NCBI GenBank assembly: GCA_002118135.1
Contig: BDIU01000343.1
Coordinates: 90,650-154,649, forward strand
Reading direction: 5' to 3'
Length of the DNA: 64,000 bases
Source of the DNA: Trebouxia sp. TZW2008
Lineage: Eukaryota; Chlorophyta; Trebouxiophyceae; Trebouxiales; Trebouxiaceae
This document shows, piece by piece, positions 1 through 11,414 of this stretch. The position numbers were made by a program, and so were the translations under genes. The notes beneath the pieces were generated by a model. It saw only the letters and a list, made by a program, of their open reading frames with translations. It searched no databases and was not told the origin of the DNA. The number at the start of each line of letters is the position of its first letter. Positions within the stretch are counted from its first letter, which is position 1.

Positions 1-487
1 AAACTTGTTGGCTGGCCAGAGAATGGAAAACTCTTTCATTGTCTTGCACGACCAGTCGATGCTATCAGGCCACATCCACTAACTTACGTGCCACTCTGTT
101 CCACACAGACTCAGCTTTCATAAAAGCAATGATGCCAGTGTGGCCAAGTCAGAAATGGAACCAAGAGAATGCGTGCCAATCGCAATGGAAAGTACACTGA
201 CCAAGACAGTGGCAATGACACTCACAGCAGCAATAGCAATCAAAAAAGGCTTATGAGCATTAAGCACACGAGATGAGCAATAGTTGGAAAAGCAGGGAAA
301 GCAGCAGTGAAAGAAGCAGTGACAGCAACAGTGATAGCAAACAGTCAAAGCAACAGCAAAAAGAATATGCAGCAGAGCAAGGCATTCTAGAGCTGTGTAT
401 GTACATCATGACAGTGCTTTGATATCTTTGACTGTACTTCCATACAAGCGGTCATATAACGGGTGCCAAGCTTGTTACATACATAAC

Positions 488-612
488 ACATACATATGCA
501 TGCTGATTGGGCTCAAAAGCCTTGCCAGGTACGTGTATCATGCATCTGTCTCTGAGCAACCTAGTCTGTGCACATGCTGAATCACTACATTTGCGCTAAC
601 CAAGAGTTACAC
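488..612. repeat. Dispersed repeat family A, copy 1
   Basis: This stretch resembles 52945-53085 over about 120 bases: both run through a segment with 'aagccttgc.aggtacgtgt', then 'gagcaacctagtctgt', then a short tail ending near 'gagagtcacaa'/'aagagttacacaa'. The second copy sits in an intron of the lipase gene. No coding capacity and no clear terminal inverted repeats are seen, so it is a short non-autonomous interspersed repeat of unknown class. Confidence 0.6.
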
Positions 613-960
613 AAGCTTGTGTTGATGCAAATGCTGCTGCAGGCAGCCAGTCAGTACATCCATGCCTGCGTTCAAGTGGTGACAAGCGCAAAAGCTGTTC
701 ATATCCATGTAATTTCATACAAACGATCATGCAGTGGGTGACAAACATGTTGTGTTGATGCAGAAGCTATTGCAGGCAGCCAATCAGTATATCTGTGCCT
801 ACATTCAAATGGCGATAAGCACAAAAATTGTGCATATCAGTGTCATGCGATGGGTGACAACCTTTTTGTGCTAGTGCAGAAGCTCTTGCAGACAGCCAAT
901 CAGTGCATCTGTGCCTACATTCAAGTGGTGACAAGCACAACTGCCAGCTGCATTCAGGCA
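600..960. repeat. Threefold tandem repeat, about 127 bp unit
   Basis: Three units, starting near 605, 735 and 860, share 'gcaggcagccaatcagtat' followed by a segment like 'gcctacattcaagtggtgac'. In all three the frame reading (K/M)LLQ.A.Q..A..Q is open. This is the same arrangement as the exon echoes of later genes (tandem copies of an exon edge), so it may mark an exon of a gene running off the left edge. No family could be assigned. Confidence 0.6.
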
Positions 961-1985
961 GCTGGAATTCAAATTGGTCTGCCTAGTGAGGTTGGACGAT
1001 TGATCGCATTTTTGCAACAAGTCAGCAGGGCATTTGCTGGACATGGGGCTGTTGAGAAGGGCCGTTCTGCCATACAAGGCAGGGCTTTACTGAAACAATT
1101 CTTGCCTGCTTTTTTGCTGGACATTTGGCAATGCCTGGCACTTAGTGAGGAAAGCAGCTAGCAGATTTTTTTTAAAACCTTTGAAATAGCTGAAAAGCAT
1201 TTTGCTGAAATTGTGACCGTGAGACTTTTGCAGCACTGGTGTATGCGAGTCGACTGACTGAAGCAAAACAATGGCAAATGCGCAACATGAACTACTGTCC
1301 AGCTTGATCACATCACTCAACAGAAAGGGTCTCATCTAGGACCTCCTTTTCAGAAACACCAGCTCAATGCTGTTGATTAACGTGGCTATGACAGGATGCC
1401 ATCACATTGTCATAAGATTCTATGATGTAGCTCACAACGTATAATATTGTCATTGCGTCTGAAACTGCCATGACAGTCGTGATCTAGACCTCGACATTAT
1501 TTCGTGTTAAACAATGGAAAGGAATTTGCTGACAACATCAATTAATTACCATTCAAAGCCATGACATTGTTGAGCGTTGACACGACCTGCTGGATCGTGC
1601 ATCGGCACCATTTGATGAGCCAGCGACAGCGCGTGTACAGTACCGTTGCTTCAGCGACGTCCAAACGCTGCAACACCGGTGTTGTGTGTATGTGGCAGTG
1701 TTACAAAAAGTGTAGATAGATGAGAGAAGATTTTATCCACATGCAGCACTTGCTGTGGCGGAAACCCTACGAGATAATGGCAGCTTTTCTGTTGCGCAGT
1801 GTCCTTGACAATCGCTTCGTGCGGGGCGGCCTTTTGTACGCCCGCCTGACAGAATACTCCGCCGCATTGCGCAGGATTGCCTGCTTGTGCACCCTTGCTT
1901 GTGTGATCGCAACAGCTGTTACTTGGTACAGAATCGGTTGTGGTGACGCTTGCTGGACAGCGTGCTCAGATAGAGCGCTGGCTCG

Positions 1986-2358
1986 ATGCCACTCAACCCT
2001 CAGCCTCTTCTGGACATGGTCAAAGGAATCGCCACTGTAAGTAACATGCAACGCCTCTGTTGCTCTGCTGTGAGTCAATGCCCGACGCATAACGCAGTTT
2101 TGTCTACCAAGGAAGGACGTGGTTGTGTGATTGATCTGTCGTATCGTGCAGTTCGGCGCCGGATACGTTGCCATTGAAACGATCGGAAACTTTTGGCCCC
2201 AGCTGTTTGACGCCAACTGTCGCGTCTGTAAAGGAACTGGATGTATGACATGCCCCACATGTCACGGCACAAAGGAGGTGCGGCGTCGGACACTGACGCC
2301 TGAAGCTATGGAAAAGCTCAAGCTTCCGGGTTTTATGGAACCCCCTGACGCAACGTAG
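1986..2358 (+). CDS. Small DnaJ-type Cys-rich zinc-finger protein (5' end uncertain)
   Basis: Two exons are supported: 1986-2036 and 2152-2358, joined at phase 0 across an intron that starts GTAAGT and ends GTGCAG. The join gives ...MVKGIAT then FGAGYVAIETIGNF. The C-terminal part has CRVCKGTG at 2218-2241 followed by CPTCHGT, i.e. two CxxC pairs resembling half of a DnaJ central zinc-finger domain, as found in small plastid DnaJ-related (BSD2/LQY1-like) proteins. A hydrophobic or amphipathic segment (GAGYVAIETIGNFW) precedes it. The first ATG in this frame is at 1986; a stop lies just upstream at 1971-1973, so any transit peptide must come from an upstream exon, possibly around 1778-1910. 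Role (redox or chaperone activity in an organelle) is inferred from family only. Confidence 0.6.
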
Positions 2359-2815
2359 GTCGCAGTTGCCTCAAACTTGCACACATCAACATCATAGCGC
2401 TATACCACAACTTGCATCACCAAAATGTGATCTGCATAAGTCTGTCAAATTGCAGACATGCACTTGTGGGAGGCCCACTTCATCACCACCTTTCACCTTT
2501 AAATTCGCACGCTGATTGAGCTGCATGGCATTATTGTCATAGCAGGCACTTGCACAAATGTGCAAAGACACACACTTTCACCTGCACATATGTACCTGCA
2601 TATCTGCAAAGCCTTGTTTTCTTAATTTGCCTTCAACTGGGCAGAATGCTCATTGAAGTTTTAGATGCCCAATCCCTGCCCGTCACCAAGCACATGGTGT
2701 CTCCACTGACAATGCATTGTCATGACCGTTAATGACAATGCATTGCAAGCTCTGACATGACGTGGCGTTGCAGGACAGCTGTTGCATGCTGTAGCATTGC
2801 ATGATGTAGCACGCT

Positions 2816-2912
2816 GTGACACGACACGACACGACACGACACGACACGACACGACACGACACGACACGACACGACACGACATGACATGACATGACATGAC
2901 ATGACATGACAC
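2816..2912. repeat. Pentanucleotide microsatellite (CGACA)n then (TGACA)n
   Basis: About thirteen uninterrupted copies of a CGACA unit (2816-2880) pass directly into about six copies of TGACA (2881-2912). A single transition (C to T) separates the two blocks, so one block probably arose by expansion of a mutated unit. The Cys-rich minus-strand frames across it are translations of the repeat and not genes. Confidence 0.95.
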
Positions 2913-3593
2913 TACAGTACAGCAATTCTCATTGTCATTGCATTCCCTTCTCTGTGTTTGGACACAACTGAGTGAATGTGCAGCTGTAAGGTTAGTCGTA
3001 GCAACAGTCGAGTTACTAAACCTTGAACAGTTCAGCTACTTAATGCTGCAATGATGTTCTCATGGCTGTGCTCTCCAACACTGACACCTGCACAACGTGA
3101 GTGCTGAGTTGTTTGTTGGTTTTCTGATTTTCTCGTACCTGAGCTCTTCAACAATCAAAGCTTTGAAGCAAGAATGCTGAGCTGAACTTTGGCGCTCTAC
3201 ATTTGTCACGCCTCGGCTCTTCACATTTTCAACATCTTCAACATTCAAATCTCTGAAGCATGACTGCTGAGCTGGTTGTTGTTGTTCTGATTTGTTGTGG
3301 CTGGGCTGTTCAACTTTCAGACCTTCAAAAGCATTAGTGCTGCAACATGCTGATAATCAGCGCACTGCTAAGCATGAGTAGCTAGCAAATATCAACAAGA
3401 TGCTGCTTAGCCAGAAAGTAATGCAGGTGAGTCTGGCTCTTGTCTGAAGTTTGGAACGACATTGCTTTGTTTGATTTGCAACAGTTGAACATCAGTTGAA
3501 CTGTCTTTGCCGCAATGCTCAAAACAAGCCAGCCTGGCTAGATAAGGTTTAGCCATGCACATTCAGCTCATATGCTGGCAAGTGTAAGTATCG

Positions 3594-3658
3594 TCACCAG
3601 CACCAGCACCAGCACCAGCACCAGCACCAGCACCAGCACCAGCACCAGCACCAGCACC
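3594..3658. repeat. Hexanucleotide microsatellite (CACCAG)n
   Basis: About ten perfect tandem copies of CACCAG, upstream of the acidic-protein gene. A minus-strand frame reading alternating Leu-Val is an artefact of the repeat. Confidence 0.95.
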
Positions 3659-3825
3659 ATTGTTCTGAATACAATCATATCAACATTATCAATGCCATTG
3701 TTGATATCATTGTTATGACCATTATTGTGTGTGAGTGATGATGTGTCTTCACGCACGATGCCAGCGGCCGCACGGCTCAGCAAACGATTAGAGAAGAACT
3801 GGAGCTGTCCGCAATCTATCCCAAG

Positions 3826-4000
3826 TCTGTTTTGGGGCCACAGTTCAAAACACTATGTTTTCTATTGCAGTGCTTATCGTGAAAAATGCGTTGGCTGGCG
3901 CAAATGGGAAAATCATCCCAAGTCGGGTTTGGGAGCCACAGCGGTTCAAACACTGTATTTTCCACTGCAGTGCTGAATGTAAGGAATGCGGTGATTGGTG
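3826..4000 (+). repeat. Two-copy repeat of the acidic exon's acceptor region
   Basis: The segment starting near 3826 ('atcccaagtctgttttgggg') and the one near 3920 ('atcccaagtcgggtttggga') align over about 95 bases through a TTGCAG/CTGCAG acceptor and into the exon (TGCTTATCG / TGCTGAATG). The downstream copy leads into the long acidic exon; the upstream copy is read in a different frame. This fits an upstream echo of that exon. Confidence 0.65.
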
Positions 4001-7000
4001 CGACTGCGATGGCTTCTCGAGTGACAAGGAGACAGATTCTCATGATTCTGAGGATCCGGCTGAGGCTGAGTCTGAGTCTGAGGCTGAGTCTGAGTCTGAG
4101 TGGTCGACAGAGGAATCGGACGCATCAAATGGTTCCGAAACAGACTCGTCCGAACCTGAGACACAAGCCATGGAAGAAAACGTCCAGCAGGCTCTCCTAA
4201 ATAGGTAAGACGCCCTAGTGTTGTCTGCATGTCTGCTTGTATTTGCTGACTGTGCTCTGCTGAGGAGAACGCCATGGAAAACACTGTAAAACAGGCTTTC
4301 ACAAATCAGTAAGACGCTCTAGTGTTGTGTGCACGCCTGCTTGTGTTTGCTGAAATTACTCTGCCAAGGAGAACGCCCTCCGTGAAAACATACAAAAGGC
4401 TGTCACAGAGCAGGAAGACGCTCTAGTGTTCTGCATGTCTGCTTACATTTGCTGGATTTGCTCTGCTGAAGGGAAAGCTGTTGAAAACATACAACAGGCT
4501 CTCACAACCCAGTAAGACACTCTAGTGTTGTCTGCATGTCTGCTTGTGTTCGCTGAGCTTGCTCTCCGTGTCGGCCTTTGACGACGTTGAGAGAGGAACT
4601 GTTATCATACCATCATAACCTTACTTATGTTACACCTGACAACGCAACCAACAGTTACAGTCTGTATTGCACAGTCACCTATGCGTTCCAAACTTTCGAC
4701 AATGTGTTCTTCTTCATCCCTTTCGGCCCCTGCACCATCTTATTTAGCTTGTCTTTTCGCCACGCCATGTGACTGGAGGTTCACACAAGGCACGATACAA
4801 ATACACAATCAATCAATTGATCAATAGAATTTTCAGGTTGGGGTAGGGAGCCAAATTGTGACTCATCACACTTCCTGGCCTGAAAGCTCTGGTCAATGTG
4901 TCTGGCAACCAAAGGCAGCTGATCATAACTTGCCTCAAAACACAGGCAAATATCTTGCTGATGAAAGGCTGACAAAGTATGCTTGGCATGCTAAACAATC
5001 TCCTGCGTTGGCTGAGAGCTAAATTTAATCATGATGATAATAATGACACATTCCAGCACATGTGCTGGGTATGTGTGGCCCAAGTCCTGTCGCCCTGGGC
5101 AGGCTGTTTGTCGGTATAGGCTGAGAGCCAAGGTCTGTTATAGTCACATGCATCAGCTGCTGCTTCCTAGTATTGCTGACTCAGTGATACTAACAATAAC
5201 CTGAGTCAGCATGTATTTAGTCAGACAGCAAATATTGAATGACTCATGCCACTATTTGTACTGCCTCTTTGATGGGTCCCTGTCTTAGGTGCCTGCCTGC
5301 CTGCAAGCCCTGGACTGGGCCTTGGGCAGGCACTGTGCGCTGCACTGAATGCAACTGTGCACGCTTTCTTGAACAAGAGGATAAAAGTTAGTGAACCAAC
5401 TTGGGCAAGTTGGTTGAAAGGCTGTGTTTGTGCAGGCGTATTTGGCAGTGGACTGGGCCACATGCAGGCACAGTGACCTGCCCTGAATGTAACGGAGTTT
5501 GTTTTGAGGAAATGGAGCACGTCAACATAGAAGGGATCTGCAACATTGGCACAGCTATCCCGTGGCACAATCAGGTTTGCTTGAACTGATTGCATCATGA
5601 ACTCCTTTCTCTTCCTCTTCTTCTTCTTCCTGATTTTTCAAAGGAAACAATCATGACTCAGCTAGGTGTCCAAACCCATTCCAACCTTGGATTGCCTGTT
5701 TCTGTCAGCATGACCATGCCTTCCATGCTTTGAGGGAGAGTGTATGACTCAGCTGAGTGCATACACAGCCAGCTTTGCGTACGCCAACTCGCGTCCCTAG
5801 CTTGGATTGGCTGTTTCTGTTGTCATCATAGGCAGCATTGACATATTTTTTGTGAGCATCTGCAATATCAGCACAGCTATCTCGTGGCACAAGCAGATTT
5901 ACTTGTGTCGACTCACATCTCAAGCTTAGATTGCCTGTCTCTGTCATCATCATCAATATCATCATCAGCACTTACATGCTTCCTTGTGAGGATCTGCAGT
6001 ATCAGCACAGCTATTTCGTGGCACAACCAAATTTGCTTGTGCTCACTCACATGTCCAGCTTGGATTGCCTGTCTCTGTCATTATCGTCAACGTCATCATC
6101 AGCGTTACATGCGTTCTTGTGAGGATCTGCGACATGGGCACAGCTCTCCCATGCCACAACCAGATTTGCTTGTGCTCACTCACATGTCGAGCTTCGCACT
6201 GCAGCATCATCTTCTTCTTCTTCTTCTTGTTCCTCTTCTTCGTCCTGTTCATCCTAGGGAAGAGATCATGACTCAGCTAGGTTCCAATGCATATTCCAAC
6301 CTTGGATTGCCCGTTTCTGTCAGCATTACCATCCCTTTCCTGCTGGTGAGGGAGAGTCTATGATTCAACTAGGTCCATACACAACTACGCGCTGCTGTAG
6401 ATAGACGAACACATCGATGCGCGGCGATCTTCAACCATCACATCAACAAGCTTCTTGACCACAGCATGAGGGTTTATGTGTTGCTGTAGATAGTCAAGCA
6501 CATTGATGTGCTGTGAAGGTCAACCATCACATCAACAAGCTTCTTGACGACAGCGTGAGGGTTTGTGTGTTGCTGTAGATAGTCAAGCACATCGATGTGC
6601 TGTGATCGTCAACCATCACATCAACATACTTCTTGATGACAGCGTGAGGGTCTGGGTGCTGCTGCAGATTGACAGGCATGTGGTGGCACAGCAATGTTCA
6701 ACTAACACATCAACAGATTCTTCATCACACCATGAGGGGTTGTGCGTCGCTGCAGATTGACAAGCACATGATTGCACAGCAATGCTCGACCAACACATCA
6801 ACAGATTCTCCATCACAACCTAAGGGGTTGTGTGCTGCTGCAGATTGATAAGCACATTATTGTACAGCAATCTGAACCAAACAATAGTTGTCTCACCACG
6901 GCATGAGTTATGTGCGGCTGCAGATTGCTATATACTTGATTGCACAGAGGAAGCTCCCCAAAGTCAATATGTCTCCGTCCTCCTTGGTTGTTTCTTGCTG

Positions 7001-9450
7001 CAGATCGAGATCTCTTGATTGCACAGCGACTTTTGACCAAAACATCAACGGTTTTGAATTCCCTATGATTGCATGTTGCTGCAAATTGAGAGACGCCTGG
7101 TTGCACAACAATCAACCAACACATCATCAGCATTGTCACTGTAATTTTGATATTTATGTGCTGCAATGGACTGACATGCACGTGATTGCGTAGCAACGCT
7201 CAACTAACATGTCGAGCATTCTCAATCAGTCATGATTGTGTGAGGCTGCAGATTGATAGACACTTGGTTGCTCAGAGGAAGAAACCCCACATGAGAGGTA
7301 TAGACCAGGGAAGAACAGAAGGCGTATACCTGGAGTACAACAGCGACCCTGTCACAGCAGATGACGGTAAGGCCTCATGCGATTGACAACCATCATGATC
7401 ACACTGAACTGAATGTAGAAACATAGTTACAGAATGTGTGAGGCGCAAAGCTGCATGCAAATGATCACACTCATGACCACCTGGCCACCTGGGTACAGTA
7501 GCGACCCTGTCACAGCAGATGAAGGTAAGGCCTCATGCAACTGACAACCATCATGATCACACTGAATTGAATGTAGAAACATAGTTACAGAATGTGTGAG
7601 GCGCAAAGCTGCATGCAAATGATCCTACTCATGATCACCTGGGTACAGTAGCGACCCTGTCACAGCAGATGAAGGTAAGGCCTCATGCAACTGACAACAC
7701 TCATGTGCATGCTGGCTGACATGTACTAGCATGACTACCAGAAGCACAAAAGGGGGATTCTTGGAGTATGACAGCAACCCTGTCACAGCAGATGGAGGTC
7801 AAGCCCACGCAATTGACAACGCTCATGTGCATGCTGGCTGACATGTACTAGCATAACTACCAGAAGCACAATAGGGGTGTGCTTGGAGCACAACAGCAAC
7901 CCTGTTGCAGCAGATGGAGGTCAAGCTCACGCAATTGACAACACTCATGTGCATGCTGGCTGACATGTACTAGCATGACTACCAGAAGCACAAAAAGGGT
8001 GTACTTAGAGTATGAAAGCAAGCCTCTCACAGTAGGTGAAGGTAAGGCTTCATGCAACTGATAGATTCCATGGCCACACTATTGCAAAGGGAACCTTGTC
8101 ATAGCAGATGAAAACCAGGCTTCATGCAACAAGCAACATTGATGGCCATACTGGCTTACATGTACTAGCATAATTATTCAAAGCACAAAAGGGGTTCTTG
8201 GAGCACAGCAGCAACCTGGTCACAGCAGATACAGAAATGGCTTCATGCAATTGACAACACTCATGATCACACTGAACACCTCTTGTCAGTCTGCAAAGGT
8301 AAGTCTATGCAACTAACAACAATCATGATCCTACTGGATTGCATTTCGCTTGTCATTGCATCCACAAAGAGTTCACGCACATATGGAAACCTAGTGTCCT
8401 GGTCCTATGTGTGCATGACTCACCACTGACAGTTTCAGGCTGGTGGTACTGTGTTGCTTGTCATTGTGTTACTAAGCGATTAGTACGTGTCTGGGAAGCC
8501 TTACTGCAACCCTGCAAATTCAGATTGTAGGTTTTGATGCACAGCGTCATGTGAAGCACGCATGGCATGTGTTGGTACTGCACAGACTATTGAGCATACA
8601 ACAAACTGCTTAACACCTTCTTTACCCCCCACTCCACCTCCCAGCTCCTCCCTTTGCATTTTATACGGCAGCCAGATTTTTTGCTTCAGTCTTCTCTCAT
8701 TGGCGTGTAGTGACACAGGCTTGTTCTTCTCTTGTGTAGAAGTCTGTTGCCCTTTCCTGTGCACGCTATCTTCTTTGCAACCACAGAGGATTCTGTATGA
8801 TTTCAAATCCTTGAGGGCTGAAACCAACAGCTGCATTAAAGACAGATGGGTGTGTTTCGTCCCCTTGCAACCGACTGTACTTTGTACATTTGCATTGCTG
8901 GGCATGATTCCTTACGCAGCAGGCTGTGCGACAAACGAAATGACATGTCTGCTTACGATAAAACATCTAGGCCATGTGCATGATCTCTCAAGCCTGTCTT
9001 CAGCGACAAACCCTGCCTCGAAGTTTGTGTTGCATGGTAAAAGTTGGTACTGTAATGCCCGTATCAACGCTTGTACCAAGGGACCATTTTACGCCTGACA
9101 TTCATGTTGCATGGTGATGCCTGGTGACAACTTTTGTCTGCTGACAAATTTTGCCACAGATTTTGTGTTACATGGTGCATCTGGTGACAACCCTTTGTGA
9201 TGCAGTGCTGCCATGGCAAGAATTTGCCAAAAATGAATTTCCTGATGAATTTCCTGATGCAACTGAGGAAGATAGCGAAAATGAACGTCAGTATTACTTC
9301 TCGGATGATTATGAAGATCAGATGACCGACTATATTGAAGGAGGCGTTGTTCAGGAGAACCTGCGGCCTGGACGACACATTGACCCAACTCTTGAATGGG
9401 TGCCACAACGAGGAGACACAAGTGAAGAAGACCTTGACGAATTTTCATGA
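3971..9450 (+). CDS. Uncharacterised acidic protein, four exons (5' end unresolved)
   Basis: Exons 3971-4204, 5436-5574, 7276-7366 and 9206-9450 join with matching phases (2, 0, 1) and good splice sites (GTAAGA, GTTTGC, GTAAGG; acceptors GCAG/TCAG). Together they encode about 236 residues: a Cys cluster (ECKECGDWCDCDG), a low-complexity Glu/Ser tract, a segment with CPECNGVC and EEMEHVNIEG, then RKKPHMRGIDQGR, LEYNSDPVTADD, and an acidic C-terminus (FSDDYEDQMTDYIEGG ... EEDLDEFS). The Cys pairs could bind metal. I do not recognise the family. Introns are unusually long for the exon sizes and are filled with tandem copies of exon edges (see repeat entries). The start codon lies in an unresolved exon near 3740-3850. 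Confidence 0.55.
4165..4525 (+). repeat. Downstream echoes of the acidic exon's 3' end
   Basis: The exon end encoding EENVQQALLNR plus its GTAAGA donor (to 4210) is followed by three decayed copies, near 4272-4320, 4375-4420 and 4478-4522, at a period of about 105 bases. They read ENTVKQAFTNQ, ENIQKAVTEQ and ENIQQALTTQ, and keep the linking intron sequence 'ctagtgttgtctgcatgtct'. The copies have lost the acceptor but keep donor-like ends. Confidence 0.8.
5036..5110. repeat. Short dispersed repeat family B, copy 1
   Basis: A segment with AATAATGACA, CCAGCACATGTGCTGGGTAT, GTGTGGCCCAAGTCCTGT and GGGCAGGCT recurs at 24455-24540 and 50691-50770. The copies share about 80 bases. Two of the three lie in introns. 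No internal open frame; class (SINE or MITE) not determined. Confidence 0.65.
5270..6310 (+). repeat. Echo series around the CPEC exon
   Basis: Upstream, 5282-5350 repeats the exon's 5' portion ('ggactgggcc' ... 'tgcactgaatgcaactgtg'). Downstream, the exon's last 45 bases ('ggatctgcaacattggcaca' and following 'gtggcacaa') recur near 5850, 5985 and 6120 with a period of about 130 bases, together with 'cttggattgcctgtctctgt' from the intron. The intact exon is 5436-5574. Confidence 0.75.
6385..7275 (+). repeat. Tandem array, about 85-100 bp units, before the 7276 exon
   Basis: About nine units share a segment like 'gctgcagattgacaagcaca' followed by 'gcaatgctcaaccaacacat'. The last unit ('ctgcagattgatagacactt' and 'ggttgctcag') supplies the acceptor of exon 7276-7366, so the array is an expansion of the intron's 3' end. 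Unit sequence decays toward both ends. Confidence 0.8.
7480..8300 (+). repeat. Downstream echoes of exon 7276-7366
   Basis: The exon end ('cagcgaccctgtcacagcag' then 'atgacg' plus donor GTAAGG) is followed by at least six copies, near 7497, 7646, 7762, 7882, 8005 and 8215, period 115-150 bases, each still carrying 'ccctgtcacagcagatg' or a close variant and a donor-like GGTAAGG/GGTCAAG. The copies are separated by intron sequence such as 'gctggctgacatgtactagc'. Confidence 0.85.
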
Positions 9451-10562
9451 CCATAATCAAACAGCTAGTATACTGGTATGCTGAGGCAGAAATTTGACCA
9501 GAGCCTTGACACCATGTAGCGTGTGTCATGGCATGCTGAAATGATCAGCAAACACCAGCAGGGTGTTTATGTGGTTTGTGATTGGAAACTAGTAGGGTGT
9601 CTGAGCATCATGAGCTTGCACAGTGGTTGAGTATGCACTATTTGCATGTCAGAACGCGGGAAGCGTTGCTGTATTCCTGCAAAGCTGTCGAGAGTTCTCA
9701 GTATGTGAAGCAACCATCACGCAATCTTCAGCCGCTCAGCAAGACACGAATGAAACAGGAAACTGTTTTTTGCTCTTGCAGTACTACAAGGCTTCCACCT
9801 CTAAGTCAGATTGCAGGCTGCCTCTTTAGACAGAGGCTCCCACTACGACGCCTAACGGCGTAGACTTTTCTTGTTGTTTTCTTCCATCTCAGGATATTGC
9901 ACCTAAGCATTCTGTGTCAAGCCGGATATAGATGAAGTGCTCACTGAGTCAGTCACATCATGATCTCGTTAAGTTGCCCGCTGACAAGTTCGCCTGACAT
10001 GCAAAGCGCTGCACCTGTTGCAGAATAGGTTTAGCAATTGTCTGTCACATGTGGCACTTACATCAGGCTTCTCACGATCGCCGACTGGCAGACTCCAATG
10101 TATTGGCGTCATCAGCAACGGAGACGGTTAGTCCTGCAGTCCTAATCAGATAACAAAGATTCTACCATTGTCTCATCTTGCTGACACTGACACTTTGTTG
10201 CTGCTACTGCTGCCCAGCAAAACTTATAGCGTTAGCTTTTGATTTCTTGACTGCCGTTCAACCAATTTGCAAATTGAGCTGTACTGACAACGAGAAACAT
10301 AACTGGAGTTGTCTCCTCACCAAAAGGCGCTGGAAGCTTTTCAGTTGCATCCCTGATCAAACAGAAGTACTGAATGCCCCAAAGATGCTCTCACTGTCTG
10401 ACAACCACATCCCTTTAATGTTGCAACACATTGGTGCTGCAAAAAGCTACTGCCAGTAATGAACAACGTAGCATGTCTGTAGCTGCGCAAATACAAACTT
10501 CAGCTGTCATGATCCAATCTTAAGCTCAAATGCCATGATTCTCTCAGGCCAAGATTTCAACA
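9451..10562. other. Intergenic stretch, no gene seen
   Basis: Short frames occur on both strands but none shows family similarity or a credible splice structure. This is the 3' flank of the acidic-protein gene (+) and of the chloroplast membrane-protein gene (-), so the two genes converge here. Confidence 0.5.
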
Positions 10563-11414
10563 TCAGACGGTGCCTGTGAGGTACGTCAAGGCCACCAAGA
10601 ATGTGACACCCAATATGATGATCAGGAACCAGTTTTGAGCAAGTGGCTGCAACACAAAGGACCAAAGTTTGAAAGGCTGTCTGTCACAATTGCAGGGATC
10701 AACAATGCATACATGAGTTGTGATGCAGTGATCACATGCAGATACACGAAGGGTCATTGTGACATGAGTCAAAATGCATACAATTTTTTGCTGACAAGCA
10801 CTGACTCGAGTCTGATTGCTGTGACAGGCAGCATGTGCAGAGGCAGTACCTTATTTGGGGCTCCACCAAAGCCAAGATATTCATCCCGAAGCCTCTTTTT
10901 CATCTCCTTTGGCAACAAACACAGCAGACTTGAAGAATTGTCCAGTAAGCAAGAGTGTCACAATGCTGCTATCCAGAATGCGCAAGCTTCTGAGCACAGC
11001 AGATAGCACGAGATGCTGAATGTAATGCTTACTGGAGATACTTCGCCTCTTGGAGTTGGCTGCAAAGCAGACACAGGCAGACTCAGGTCAAGTGCGACCT
11101 TAGTAAAAGCCCATCGGTAGCACAGCTTCAACGATTCCGCATTGCTAACATAGCCACATGCTATGGGACAACGAGCGAAATGCCCGTACCGGCAGCTCAT
11201 CAATGTATGCATTGCCTCCTTTGTTGACGGGTTGCTTGCTGGCTTCCTCTTGCTCCTGAAGCTTTGGGTCCTGTTCAGCACGAACAATCACATATCGTGG
11301 TCTGCGACTAGTGAAAGCGTGGCTTGCTGTGGGTCGGCTGCATGCAGCTTTGTGAGAGTACAAACTCGGCCTTGCTGTGCATGCTGACTTGGTGATGCAA
11401 GAGACGCTGGACAT
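10563..11414 (-). CDS. Small chloroplast-targeted single-span membrane protein
   Basis: Three exons on the minus strand, 11414-11190, 10906-10850 and 10646-10563, join at phase 0 throughout and encode 121 residues. Residues 1-45 look like a chloroplast transit peptide: rich in Ser, Ala, Arg and Thr with almost no acidic residues, ending near RRPRYVIVRAEQ. The mature part is a polar stretch (NKGGNAYIDELP), a basic helix (EMKKRLRDEYLGFGG), then one C-terminal membrane span (NWFLIIILGVTFLVALTYL) ending TGTV. This layout suggests a thylakoid or envelope protein with a stromal N-terminus, of a conserved but unnamed type; a specific role is not claimed. The second acceptor is AAAG rather than CAG. 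It has no exon echoes. It is divergent from the ALKBH6-like gene. Confidence 0.75.

Larger units (their letters stand above)
1..1985. other. Left-edge stretch without a firm gene
   Basis: No reading frame here could be tied to a known family. It contains a dispersed repeat copy (about 488-612) and a threefold tandem repeat (about 600-960). A frame open from 850 to 1161 runs through the last tandem copy and could belong to a gene cut by the window edge, but codon content and splice sites are not convincing. A frame at 1778 (starting MAAFLLRSVL, Arg-rich, few acidic residues) could be the targeting-peptide exon of the DnaJ-like gene that follows, but its splice junction was not resolved. Confidence 0.4.
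2359..3970. other. Intergenic stretch with microsatellites
   Basis: No gene is seen. It holds two simple-sequence arrays (listed separately). Around 3740-3970 lies the unresolved 5' end of the next gene: a frame running IREELELSAIYPKS (3790-3831) looks coding, and a divergent repeat of the acceptor region of the acidic exon occurs at about 3826-3900. Confidence 0.4.

Noticed and set aside
2661..2925. Cys/Arg/Val-repeat proteins on the minus strand
   Set aside because: Direct translations of the pentanucleotide microsatellite in two frames.
8562..9098. Plus-strand open frame of 178 codons
   Set aside because: It has no family similarity, is rich in Cys and Ser from intron-like sequence, and lies in the last intron of the acidic-protein gene, where the flanking exons join cleanly in phase without it.
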